From contig OZ025877.1 in assembly GCA_964019415.1 (NCBI GenBank), positions 5,363,742 to 5,427,741 on the forward strand: a DNA stretch of 64,000 nt, read 5' to 3'. Position 1 is the stretch's first letter; each line of letters starts with the position of its first letter. A program made the position numbers and the translations under genes. Shown in pieces: positions 11,301 through 23,300 of the stretch. The notes under the pieces are model-generated. The model ran no database searches, was not told the origin of the DNA, and saw nothing but the letters and a program-made list of their open reading frames with translations. The DNA is from Ianthella basta. Taxonomy: Eukaryota > Porifera > Demospongiae > Verongiida > Ianthellidae.

Positions 11301-14300
11301 TCAAAGTGGAAATTAATTGTATGCAGAGAACTGGTGATAAACAATTCTAATTCAGTAAGCAGTTACATGAATTTGACAGTACAGACAGTATAGTGCTTTT
11401 ACAAGGTTGTTGCCAACACGTTCAGGAGCAGTGAGGACATACACCTGTTAGAGTGGTTAGCATACACTGGGTTTTGGATGGTTAGGTCAGCTGCTTCCAG
11501 AAAGCTAATTGTGTGCACAGTCATGGGTGTAAATGTGGCAGAGATGTGTCGGCTGTTGAGTAGCTAGGTGTCTGGATCATGGTTTCATCTGCAGAGTATG
11601 GTAGTAACTGCCTGTAGGCATTTTGGGAGGTTGATCATCACAGCCTGCACTATGGATGGAATGCCATCAAGGCCAATACACTTCTGACATTCCTTCTCAT
11701 CTCATGTCATGAGGCATTCGTTAGCATGTGAGGGTAATCAGAGTGTTAAGTTGAGCTGTGCACCTATTGATGACCTCCTACGTATAGACACATAACCCTC
11801 AACCATATTGGTGTTCTGACTGGCTGCTCCTCACTGATGCGTGCAGTACCTTCCTATTACACCATATGCTTGAAACGTGTTAGTACCTTAATTAGAAGTT
11901 GTCTAAACTAGTCCATTGTGTAGCAGGAAGCAAGTACAAATTTGTGCATGTTACAAAACGTAGAAGTACAAATTACCCAAGGTTTGAACAGCTGCTAAAT
12001 ATGATTGTAACATGATATAGGGGATGGTGTCCTGTGGGCATGTCAAGTCAGTTGATGTTGTATACAGATATAAGTTGATTTGTGACCATACCATTGAATG
12101 TTGTGCGTTCGAGACTACCACCAATGGATATCACAAAATAGTTGAAATGTGTTAACTGAGACAAATTGCAATGGAAATAACGAACAGTTATAAAAGCAGA
12201 TGCACAGGACTAAAGCACATGCCACAAGTCTACATGTTGGGTAATGACCTGACCTTTGTGAGCTCGCCAAATACTGTATATGGTACAGTTTCCTGAGCTG
12301 GAGCCTGGTGAAGTATGTATACATGTGTGTTGGCTGGCTGCAGTACTTGGGGTTTGTGGGTCAGAGGGATACAGTGAGTTTATATTTGAATTAACTACAT
12401 ACTGTATGTGATAATATCAGTGGTTGTATTTGCCCTCAGGGTAGTGGTTGAGAGGATGCCCAACACAGAGGGTGTAGTCTGGTAGACTCTATGTTGCAAG
12501 TACACACAACAGTGTCATTGAGCTTCCTAATGCTGCTAGTAATGTTTGTGCATGTGTACTGTTTGATGTGTGTGTACATTGGTGTTAGCTTTGGATACTC
12601 CTCGCCTCCTTCACTCCAGGGCTGTGAAAGAGAATAATTCTTGTCTCTTTGAGAGTATAAGGTTAGTAGTGCCACATTTCTTGGTGCTGTACAGTAGCCC
12701 AGTGCACCTGCTCAGCATGTGATGACTGTGTGTGCATGGTTTGCCACACAGTATCCTCACAGATGGAGGTAACACTCCAACCAAAGAACTACGACAAGTG
12801 GTGGCGGGGATCATCCTATCTGACCCAGTCACATACACAGACTCTGTCCTTGAACGGAGCAGGGAGGAGTACATTGAGTGGATTCAGAGGGATGAGAGCT
12901 GGGGAGGTGAGTGGTTCACATGCAACACTGGTGTAGCACTGAACTAGCATGTACAACATCTCTTGTTAATTAAACTAGATTTCTGCCAAGGCCAATGGAC
13001 TGTGCACCCTCCAGCTGTGCACTGGGCCATACAACTGATCTAGACATCTGTAGTTGATAAGGTAGCAATCTGCTACTGTGAGACGGGCTCACTGAGACTA
13101 CAATACTACATCAATGTGTAGATGGTACTTGCTTATGACAACAGGACACTGATAGCATACTTAGGTCTGCTGGTTAATTCCCCACACATTCAGCTCCTAC
13201 TGTGTACATACCTTTGCCGTGGAGGCTCATTAGGGATGTAGTGGCAATAGATTGAAGTGGAATGGTTTGTTTTTGGCCAGTCCTTCGCCAACTGTTTGGC
13301 TGTGTATACCTTCTCTCAGTTATACCTTCATATATCTAACTGTAAATAAACATTCTTATTATGGATACTTTATCTACTGTCTGATGTGCTGAATTGGTTA
13401 TTGCTGATTATTGTTTGTGTATTGCGCATGCAGGAGCAATAGAGTTGGCCATCCTGAGTGAACACTTCAGACTTGAATTTGCCGTGGTCGATGTGCAGAC
13501 ACTCAGAGTGGACCGGTTTGGTGAGCAACACCTTGTGCATGTGTCTGTGTATCAATGGGGAAAGAATTACAAATATAGTAGAAATGAGACCTCATCATTA
13601 AAATGCCTATTTGGCTTCTTTAGCACTGTGTACAGCCATGTGGTGATACCCTTGCTCTAGCTACTGTATCTGACTGATGTATCAAAGTCGTTTGCACCAA
13701 GTTAGAAGGAAAATAGGAAATAACTTTTTGTCCTGAGTCGCTAGCCAATTTTGAAGGTACATGTCTTTTCACTGTCTGAATACCCACCTAGGCTTAGGTG
13801 GGCCTGTCAACTACAATTTCGGCGTTTAACCAAATAGGATTGTCCATTCATCAGATCATTCCTATTGTACAGTATTGCCATTTGCTATGACATCACACCA
13901 TTTGCCATTTACCTTTTGGACAACCATTCTGAATTCGGCTGTATATATTTGCATCTTATAAAAACCGGATACCGAAATACCGGTTAGTTACACAGTATTC
14001 CCTTGTAAGTGTCACAGATCACGTATATTATTGATTCTGCTACAATTCGTTTGCCTCTAAAACGTTTCTAACGCTTTGTACGATTCTAAGCGACTTAATT
14101 GTTACCTTTGCGCACAGCAGCCATTTTGTGATGTCACACTACTATGCACGAACCTTGTCTACTGCGTACACAAATGAAGCTACGAAGTGTATATCACCAT
14201 CTGTCCTAGCCATAGAAGTTATAATCTTCCATATATATGCAGATAACAGCGATTTGCATGGCAGCAATTCATTTTGCTCAAAATAGTAGGTATGTGCGTA

Positions 14301-15799
14301 GTTATACCGCAATAATTTTATCTAGAATACCGAGGCATAACATTTGCCAATACTGCCCACCCCTACTTTGCACAGTCCTTACTGTAGATTGCTGTAATGT
14401 AGCTTGCCATGTTTGATGTAGATGGGTAGAAAGCTATCAGAGGAGTTCTCAAATATCCTGACCTCAAGAAGGTGGTAATTCATTTGATGAGATGGTAGCT
14501 GTCGAAACCATTGGGGTGGTGAATGTTCATCATACTCCCATACTGGGAAGAAGGCTTCCCACCAAGCCAGGTCAGCCTGAAATTCAGCAACCAATTTTAA
14601 TCCAGTGCCTTGCCAATGTGGATAGAACATCGTGTTTGGCAAGAATACCTGACCTACCTGCACTACTATAACTAATAACTTCAGATTTTCAAGTTTTCTC
14701 TTAGACAGGTGGATCTCCCTTAGTTTGATATTCAAAATACGTATGTCCAGGATAGTGAGTACAGACATGGGGCCTTCATGCACTGTTCTCTACCTTCAAT
14801 GGAACACCAATTCCCCTACAAGGACCTCAGGATTGTATCCAATGTGCTCTAAGGCACCACCTGATGGAGAAAAACCATTCCAGCACACCAGGTGTGGGCG
14901 TGGGCACGAACCTACAGGCCTGACTGCCAAAAGACACTCACCAATGAGTGGACTCTGTTGGGATCAGAGATTGCCACCACCCATCCAGTGCAGCTTAACT
15001 CCACAAATGCACACATGACCCTTGACCCTTACACATGCTCCTGGATACTAGCTGGAACTCACTACCAACAATCACCCTTTAAACTACTATAGTGTTAAAG
15101 ATGATTTATCACCTTCGCAAAATCGCATCCCAAACTCTACCTCATTCAACAACCTAGCTATGCGTGTGCACTGCACATCTCCTGCCACGCTCATGTTCCA
15201 TATATAGTTGTTATATAATCCTCCTGTCCTTGTTTGTGTCTCCTTTGGATTTCAATTTCTAACGTTGATTGTGCTAATGTAGTAGTAATTGGTGCACTTG
15301 ATGCAGGATGCAACAAGGACTACCTGAGCAGAACATACCTCCTTTACGATGGAGTGCACTATGACCCACTGGTGTTCAAGCAAGCAGATGGGCGGCTAAA
15401 GTACAAATTCTCAACAGATGATGACCAGTACACTCTCTTGGCTTTGGACGTGGCCAAGGAAGCTCACAAGGTATCCAGTACAACTGCTACAAGTATATTC
15501 AGTAGCTCAGTCAGTGTGGATCATTATGTGTTACGTTAGATGTTAGTCACACATTGATTCGCTGTCCAATACCTTTTATTGTTCTGTAGTAGTCATGTGA
15601 CCTTAGTCTATTTCATGTGGATTCTGAGCAGGTTTAGTGTGACCCGTACTGGTCTTTCTTGCAGGCATTCCAGTACACCGATCGGTCAGCTTTCTCTCTG
15701 AGGTGTTTGAATTGCAACAAACTGCTCAAGGGGGAGGTGGAGGCGCTGAGACATGCACAAACTACAGGGCACCAGAACTTTGGGGAAGTGAAGAAATAA
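8321..15799 (+). CDS. YOD1: Ubiquitin thioesterase YOD1/OTU1, complete 8-exon gene
   Basis: Deubiquitinase of the OTU family; in other eukaryotes it works with the p97/VCP segregase in ER-associated degradation. Exons: 8321-8341, 9462-9585, 10990-11179, 12620-12661, 12752-12906, 13434-13520, 15307-15470, 15665-15799; 918 nt, 305 residues, all joins in phase. Order of domains: an N-terminal UBX-like domain (residues about 8-85, 'LIGFPPKEI'), then the OTU core with catalytic Cys120 in 'NNSCLFESI', 'REEYIEWIQRDESWGG', 'VDVQTLRVDRFG', and His224 in 'YDGVHYDPL'. It ends with a C2H2 finger (Cys275, Cys278, His291, His297) closing 'GHQNFGEVKK'. The length agrees with yeast Otu1. The usual Asp three residues before the catalytic Cys is Asn117. 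The start was chosen because ATGGCTGGTGCACAAGCAATG runs directly into GTAAGT and splices in frame to the UBX-like exon. Introns hold a minisatellite and transposon debris. Confidence 0.93.
10328..10620 (+). repeat. Minisatellite, about 30-bp unit, roughly nine copies
   Basis: Tandem copies of a unit of the form ACCACCCTATGACACCTG plus TGCATACAATA-like sequence fill this part of a YOD1 intron. Variants alternate between TGCATGCA and TGCATACA and between CAATA and CAGTA, so the array has begun to diverge. The units are contiguous, with no unique spacers. Confidence 0.9.
13790..14366. mobile_element. Probable non-autonomous hAT-like element
   Basis: The left end carries TTAGGTGGGCCTGT and the right end, read in complement, GTAGGGGTGGGCAGTATT, close to the common hAT terminus. 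Internal blocks with TACCGAAATACCGG and TTGCGGTATAAC-like sequence are also typical of short hAT derivatives. It has no transposase frame. The exact ends and the 8-bp target duplication could not be fixed by eye. It lies in the large YOD1 intron before exon 7. Confidence 0.5.
14379..14783 (-). pseudogene. Retroelement fragment, possibly DIRS-like RNase H region
   Basis: A 134-codon open frame on the minus strand contains 'FQADLAWWEAFFPVWEY', resembling the 'DLxWWxxFLPxWNG' motif after the RNase H domain of DIRS-type tyrosine-recombinase retrotransposons. No reverse transcriptase or recombinase could be recognised next to it. It lies antisense in a YOD1 intron. The assignment rests on this short motif only. 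Confidence 0.35.
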
Positions 15800-17312
15800 C
15801 AGTACACCTCCTTGCATGTGTTACAGACCTTGTTGTAACAAAAGGATCACAGCATGCTCTGTATAATACATTTCACCAACAGTTGTGGCTATTGAATTCT
15901 TCTTTTCATGTAGTAAATAAGAAACAGTGTGGAACATGAACCCACATTTTCTGCCATGCCCCTTCCTCCATTGCATGCATGTTTGTTTATATACGTATGT
16001 CACCATGCCACGTACATTCTGATCTACCACATACTGATGAAGTGCATGGATTGGGGAGAATGACAATGAAATTACTCTGACAAGTGGCACCTAACTCTCA
16101 ATTTATCTATACATCACAACTGTAGTTAAGTTCTAATTTCTGATCATTGAAGCACATGTACTACCATGGGCATTGGTACTGAGGTGTTGCTTGCATCTTG
16201 AACACTGTATATATATGTACAGTCAGTCTTGTCTGTCCATCAGAGAATGGCATTCATAAGAGCTAGCCTACCACGTGCACCTATTGAGCAAGACAGCTGC
16301 AGTGTAAGGCAAAACACAACGCATGGTGGCAAGATCTCATGCACTAGATCTCCGGCCCTGCAGGTCACCTGCAACCATGCGTTAACTGTATAGCACTGCA
16401 GGTTGTTTCTATAGCTGCATATCACCATGCAATGCAAACAGTGAAATGTGCACAATTTCAAGCAGCACATGAATGCATGCTACATGGACATTTGTACTCC
16501 CTGTCACTGTGTGTGTGTGCTTATGGGCACAAACATCCAGCATGCTCACAGCATACACATGCAAACGGTGCATATTGCACACAAGCACATGTACATTCTA
16601 TACACATTTTGTGCCTACTACTTTAATACATACAATGTCGCACCACAACAGTGGATATTATATAAGTAATGTTTCCGCTAGTTATGAAAGAATTAGAAAT
16701 TGCACTGTGCCTCCAGTATAAATAAATCTATTTGTATAAAGACTTTGCATTGCGAAATTATTCAGTAGCCAGGAGCTAATGGGTTAACAGTAGCTCACTA
16801 TTACACATACATGAAGAAATCACTATAGCTACTTATAGATGTTTGAGCACATTTTCTCTCATATCCACATCTGATGGTAGCTAGCTATCTGGAGGAACAT
16901 TGCAGTGTTCCCAGCCATGCAGGGCCTAGGAGTAGTAAAACAATTCCTATAATTATATGTGGGGATGACTGTAAATGTGGGCAGTACAGGCATGCAAACA
17001 AACACCATTCACTACATACTTAGCATGCTTTCCTGGGATCAATATCATCACTCTCTACATCATGATCAGTCCTGCTTGATTCTCTGAAAAAGTGACACTG
17101 CTCCATCATCCTTATTTCAGAATTTTCGAGCATACGTAGCTACAGACAGGGTGGGGAAACAGCTAATCGATATACAACACCCTATTACGAAATAGCGGCC
17201 ACGGAGGAAAGGTTTTGGGCCAGGACATCGCCTACAGCCACGCCCTACAGCTACAGCGGAAAGCTGCGTTCGAAGGATTCTCTTACAGCAGTAGACACAC
17301 GAAGTTAGCAGT
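15800..17312. other. Intergenic region between YOD1 and the TRP channel gene
   Basis: No exon was recognised. There is a short 10-bp inverted repeat AACGCATGGT (about 16318-16327) with its complement near 16373-16382. Sequence just before 17313 becomes more GC- and CpG-rich and presumably holds the leader and promoter of the TRP gene. Confidence 0.4.
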
Positions 17313-20300
17313 ATGGCAAGTGGCAAGGAGTACGTGAACCACCTAGCTCTGGAGCTTGATGTGGTGGAGGGGGAGGGGCGGAAGGTGTACTTGCCAGCAG
17401 ATAGCGGACTGGAAGAGTGGGGGACGTCCGGCTTCAAGGCTAGATTCAGAAACATCTTGACCGGCTTCGCTTGGGAAGAACTATACCCGGTGGAGAAAAA
17501 CGATGATCTTCTGCTTACTCTGGAGGAGGATGAGGAGGAGAAGGCGAGCCGGGAGGCGAAACAGGAAGCGTTGAGACAAATGTGGTGGGAGGCGGTACAA
17601 GAAACTGTCCGCGAAGATGCAGACCTCTTTGAAAGGGTAAGAGCATCAATGACACACCTAACTGTGCCTCTCTCCCCCTCCCTTCCTCTCTCCGTCCCTT
17701 CCTCCCTCCCTCCTCCACCCCCCCCCCCCCCCCCCCACCCCCCCCTCCCATCCCTCCCTCTTTCCATTCCATACAAAATCTGCTAAATTGAGTCTAAAAG
17801 GCATGCATGTGCTGCTAACTTGAGTTAGCCAAGAAGCAATGCTGATGTAGAAACCTTTGCAGTCTCTATTGTTCATGCATGTGTATTGGTGAAGTGAATG
17901 TGTATCTCCTTTCTTTTGTCATTTCAGGTTCAGAAGAAATGCAAGGAAGCACTGTCCACTGGTGTGGAGTGGAAGAAGATAGTGCAGGAAGTGCTGACAG
18001 ATGTGATGCTTGAGATGGAGGGTTTGGAGCCGAGAAAAGCTCTGGAGTTTATTTTTGAACAAGGATTCACCTACTTCCCAGTAAGTGAGGAAGCAGTTTT
18101 ATAACAATTTGTTTGGTAGGATAGTGAGTCAGTATGTAAGGCTGTGATAACTACTAGGGAAGGTAATAATATGTGCATTACAAGCTGTGCAAGCTATGCA
18201 TGTAGTACATAGCAATACTTGTTTGCATAAGCTACTAGGTTGCCTGAAGGAGTGAATGCCTGTGTTGCCTGCCTACCCAGGCGATGACATGTGATTTGCA
18301 TGTGCTCTAATATACATAGCAGAAGCTTGGTTACTTTATTAATGGGAACAAGATCAAGCAAGTGGTTGACAATGTTGGATATGTGGTACTTGGTTCCTGC
18401 CTAGAGTTATGTGGTCCAATATTTTTAGCACTAACAGGTATTTTGTAGCTTCTTACTATACTTTGAAATTTCAGATCATCGTCGACCCCTAGTGGCATTA
18501 TTGTGCCTACGATTCAGATCGAGAAAACCAACTGAAAAGATGAAGAGTTTTGATGTTTCCAGGTTTGGAGATGAGAAGTGTGCACAAGACTTTGACAAGA
18601 CTGTAGCTGCAAAGTACCACCAACTGCCTGAAGAACCATGCAAGAGAAAATCTGGAAGCAAAATGGGGAGAGCTATGTCAGCACTGACGTCGGCAACAGA
18701 AGAGCACCTCAGACCTATAATTAAGGGAATCCAATCAGACTTGCAATCAAGTGAAATAGCAGATGTGGTGGAGTGTAGACGAAAGGCATTCACTGAAGTG
18801 AACAGTAGACTGAGCAAGAAGCAGACTGGTGTAGCCCAGCATAACAGCAAAGTCAACCTAGCATACAAATCTGATACTGACAGGCTGTGGAGTGAGAGGG
18901 CACATGAGGTGGATAAGGCAAGTGCAGAGGGAAGTACGCAACAACAGTATGCCCTGATCAGACACCATACAGGGAAGAGGAAATGGAAAGAACACTACAG
19001 CACACTGTATGATCACCAACCTGAACCATTCATTTTGGAGGGCCCTACATTTGACACTCCACTTAAAGATCTGACAGAGAAGGAAGTGGACGACACTGGT
19101 ACCTAACTGAAGATGAATCGCGCTTGCAGATGTGATGACATACCAGCTGAGGTGCATAGATACTCAGCAATGGCTAGGCTCTGGCTCTTTCATATTATCA
19201 TGATTATTTGGAGATTATTTTGTACGCAGCTGACGAAGGCCTTCGGGCCGAAACGTTCTTTATTAGTTGTTGAATAATCTGCTACGTATTGCCCACAAAC
19301 TATTCGCCCACATCGAACAACGTAGCAATGAGCCTCTTCTTCTACGTTATTTGAAGACTCTGTATCTTGCCAATTGATTGGGGCATGTCCACCATCATCC
19401 CCATACTGAAACCACACAAGGACCCCTCAGGTCCAACAGGGTACAGGGGCATCAGTCTGTTGGTAACCGCATATAAGGTATATGCACGCTGTGTGTACGA
19501 GAGGCTGAAGGGATACCTGCTCGACATTGCAGGTCCAACCCAAGCTGGCTTTACACCCAGTAGAAGCACTGCTGACAACGTACATCTGTGCAGTCAAACA
19601 ACTCATTGATGAGCCACCAAGTTCAACCGGCCCATCTATCTGGTGGCTATAGATTTCACCACAGCCTTTGACTTTGTAAGCAGAGATGCCATCTGGAGAA
19701 TTCTGTTGAACCTTGAAACACCTGAATCACTAGTAAGACAGGCTAAGTGTATTTACAGTGCATGCCATGCAAAGGTGAGAACTCATTTTGGCACTACTGC
19801 TGAATTTGAGATGCGTGGGGGAGCAAGACAGGGTTGCTACTCTGTTCTTAGTAGCAATTGAATGGCTAGCACACACACTCAACTATCTGTTTAGTGGGAA
19901 TCTGTGTCATCTTGAATATGCTGATGACATGATACTAGCATCACATTACCTAGACACCCTACAAAAGGCCTTAGACCTGCTGGCAGAGAAGGGGTGGAGT
20001 CTGGGCTTGGTCATTCATCCTGGGAAAACAATGGCATGTGGTAGAGGAGACCCCACTCCATCAAGGTCCCTTCAATGCTCTGGTGTACATGTCAAATGGG
20101 TGAAGTGTATGGTGTACCTCGGAGCAGTCCTGACTCAGCTCAAGATGAGGTGAACAGATGAACTGCAGGTGCAGGGCACTCATTCCAACAGCTACAATGC
20201 ATTGTTTTCAATGATCCTGAGATTAGTGCAGCCACCAAACTTAGGGTGTTTCAAACCATGGTAATGCCTGTATTCCTGTATTGTATGCACCCAGTGCCCC

Positions 20301-23300
20301 TGGTAAGACAGACCAACGTCGGCTTGCATGACTCTTGGTTCCACATCAGAGTAAGATGGATTTGAGCATCCGATGGGAAGAGAAGATTGCCAATCAAGAG
20401 GTCCAGCAACGTACCACGGCCATGCTGGGTCAATCTTTGTGTGTAGCTGTTGGAATGAGTGCCCTGCACCTGCAGTTCATCTGATCATCAGATGCACACC
20501 TAATGCTGTATTCTATACTGTCTGTGACTTTCCCTTGACGTTTGGTATTTGCAGCTATTTTGATGTCTTCATAATTGTCAATATGATTATCTTAATACTG
20601 TAAAGCATTATTAAGAACAGCCACTCATAGTTACAGGGGGTCTGTATTTTGTCTGGTGCTTGTTTCCCTCTCATACAGCTGACCCTGTAGGGTGAGCAAA
20701 AAAAATACAAAGGGAATCAATATAATGGTCACACAGAAGCCACATTGTTTACATAGCTCATGTGGAACATTGGCTGTGGCCCTAGCACAAATATGTATAT
20801 GTATATGCTTGTGTTCATATAGTTGCGCTGTCAAGTTTACACAGTTCAGGAAAGACTTGCACCCACCAGATAAGAATAGCATATAAGAGTTGCCTCACAA
20901 CATGACAAGATGGCATATGCACGCTTGAGCCTTATGAGGTGGATGTGGCCACTATGGAGTTGTCATGAAACAATACAACACAATTATTGTACAAAAACAA
21001 TACAATACAGTGATGCTGCGTAGTACATATGCTTTGAATAATCATTTTGCTAGGTTACATCCATGATGTAGGCCAAGCATGGAATAGCGCAGTGGATCAA
21101 TGCAATGCATTATGATAGAGCTATAACTGAAAGATGTACTGAGGAATTGTGCTGAGTGTAGACATGATTGAACTGTGATAGTGTATGTGGCAATTCTGCT
21201 ATGGTTTATATTTATGTGTGCTTACTGAGAACATTACTTACTTACTTACATGGGCTAGGAGGTGCATGTCAACTGTACTGTATGTTGTCCATTATTATAG
21301 ACTCTGTTTCTGCTTCAAGAGTTGTTATCACGTGAATCAGTCCTAAGCCCAGGGGCAGGGACAGAAAGCAACACTGCCTTTCGCTTGGCTATTCGCTCTG
21401 GACAGATAGATTTTGTCAAAGAATTTACCGACAGTTTTTTGCTGGACTTGTACGATGGTGATGGAGATGACTACCCTGTTTTGCTTGAAGCAGCTGCCAC
21501 TGGAAATGTGGAGATTTACAATCTTCTTGTGGAATTTGGAAAGGACGAAAAAGTGCGAGACAAAGAAAACAGAACAGTTTTGCATGTCATGGCTGAGCAC
21601 AACCGTCAACAGCTGGTTATGAAGCTAGTGGAGGAGGAGAAGGCTGAGTTTGCAGTGCAGGATAACAATGGCCGGACTCCCCTCCATCAGGCAGTATTCT
21701 CAGAGTCATCTGAAGTCGTTGAGATTCTTGTGAGAAATGGTGTGTTTTGCATGTTGCTTGCTTCAACCTCTCTATAACATTATACTGTAAGTTGAAAGGA
21801 CCTGAGTGGCTAGGTACGTAGATCAGACATTTTTTGTGTTTGTAGCTAAAGTGGACACTTGTTTCCAATGTTTAGATAGCACCCAGCTGCTTTCATTAGG
21901 GAACAGTGACAAGTGGAGCACTCGCGCAATTCCATAGGTCCCTGATGACAGCAGGTGATGTGCTAGAAAGTGTTCTTATAATTTTAATGTTAATTTTAAC
22001 TGTCACCAGACTAGTGTACTGTAAGTGCATAAGTGCTCCACTTGTCATTATTCACTGGTGAAGGTGGCTGGATGCTGCCAAATTGTTGGAGAACAATTGT
22101 CCATTTTGGCTAGTGTCTACAGACATTGTCATCATATGATATTACACTCGTGCAGTTTACAGTCCTTTCTTCCTTCCGGTAGCCTGTTGTGCACACACAT
22201 ACGTATGCCTCAAATCCTTTTAATGCACTTCACTGCCATGCTAGCTCACCCTTAGTATGACCTAAAGTGGGAGATTGCAGGTAGTGTGGATGCATGGTCT
22301 ACCGTGCAGGTTCACCGGTGAACATCCAAGATGCTAAAGGCCAGACCCCCCTGCACATTGCTGTGGAGAAAGAGTCCATGTTCATCGTGCAGATATTGCT
22401 GTACTACAAGGCAGATGTAGGCATTGCTGATCACAGCGATGAAACTCCCATGAGCTTGGCTGTGACAACCTGGCAGGAGGGCTTTGAATACTTGCTGAAT
22501 CACTGTTATGAAGGAGAAGGGAGTGAAGCTCCCAAACAAGCACTCAAGCAAGCAATGGAAGGGAAGAAGGACAAACGTGCTGCAGAGAAGATTAGGGAAC
22601 TCCCCCACTCTGTGTAAGATATGGATGACATTGTGTTTTATGTCAATTTTTACTGTATATGGATGACTTGGTATGTCAGGCATGAAGGAAGTGTAATGTT
22701 GTTGTTGCATTGGTTATACTGTGCTAGATTTACAACCCTTTTCTATGTCTACAGAGTTGTGAGAATGTTGCAGCATGATGACAGTGAAGACGCCCTTCAA
22801 GGTTCACAGGAGCAGAAGCTACAGTTCTCCTTCATAAAGGACTTTGTAGACAATCCATCAATGAAGGTAAACAGCAAGGAACTAGCTCGTTAGTATGCCA
22901 GATTATCTGCTTCTTTCTTGTTACCAGAGGTCAACCCTTGCTATATTGGATCACTTTGTGCTGGCCAACACTTGCGTCAATAGTGAAGTGATGGAGAGTG
23001 ACATCAAAGGCTGTACACCCGACAGCAACTCTTTTGAGCCAAAATCAAAGTCCTTTTTGGCTGCACTGTCAGAGCGAGGTATTAAGGTACGTATGTGTAG
23101 ATACATTGTGAACTGTGCCAGTTACTGTTTGTGTTTGTGATGTACACGTACATTTATGTATGTCAGTGTGCGTGTGTGTGTGCGCGCGTGCGCTTCTGCA
23201 TGCATCTTCTGTGTGCATGTCTTCATGTCATACTAGACGTATCACTAAAACTGGTCACTTTTGTAGTGTTTCCTGAGTGTTACAAGCAGTTCTACTTCAT

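Noticed and set aside
16318-16382. 10-bp inverted repeat AACGCATGGT
   Set aside because: Too short, with no flanking duplication and no second copy seen; it may be chance.
17117-17776. Long minus-strand open frame overlapping TRP exon 1
   Set aside because: It is antisense to a well-supported exon and its glycine-rich start comes from the polypyrimidine tract.
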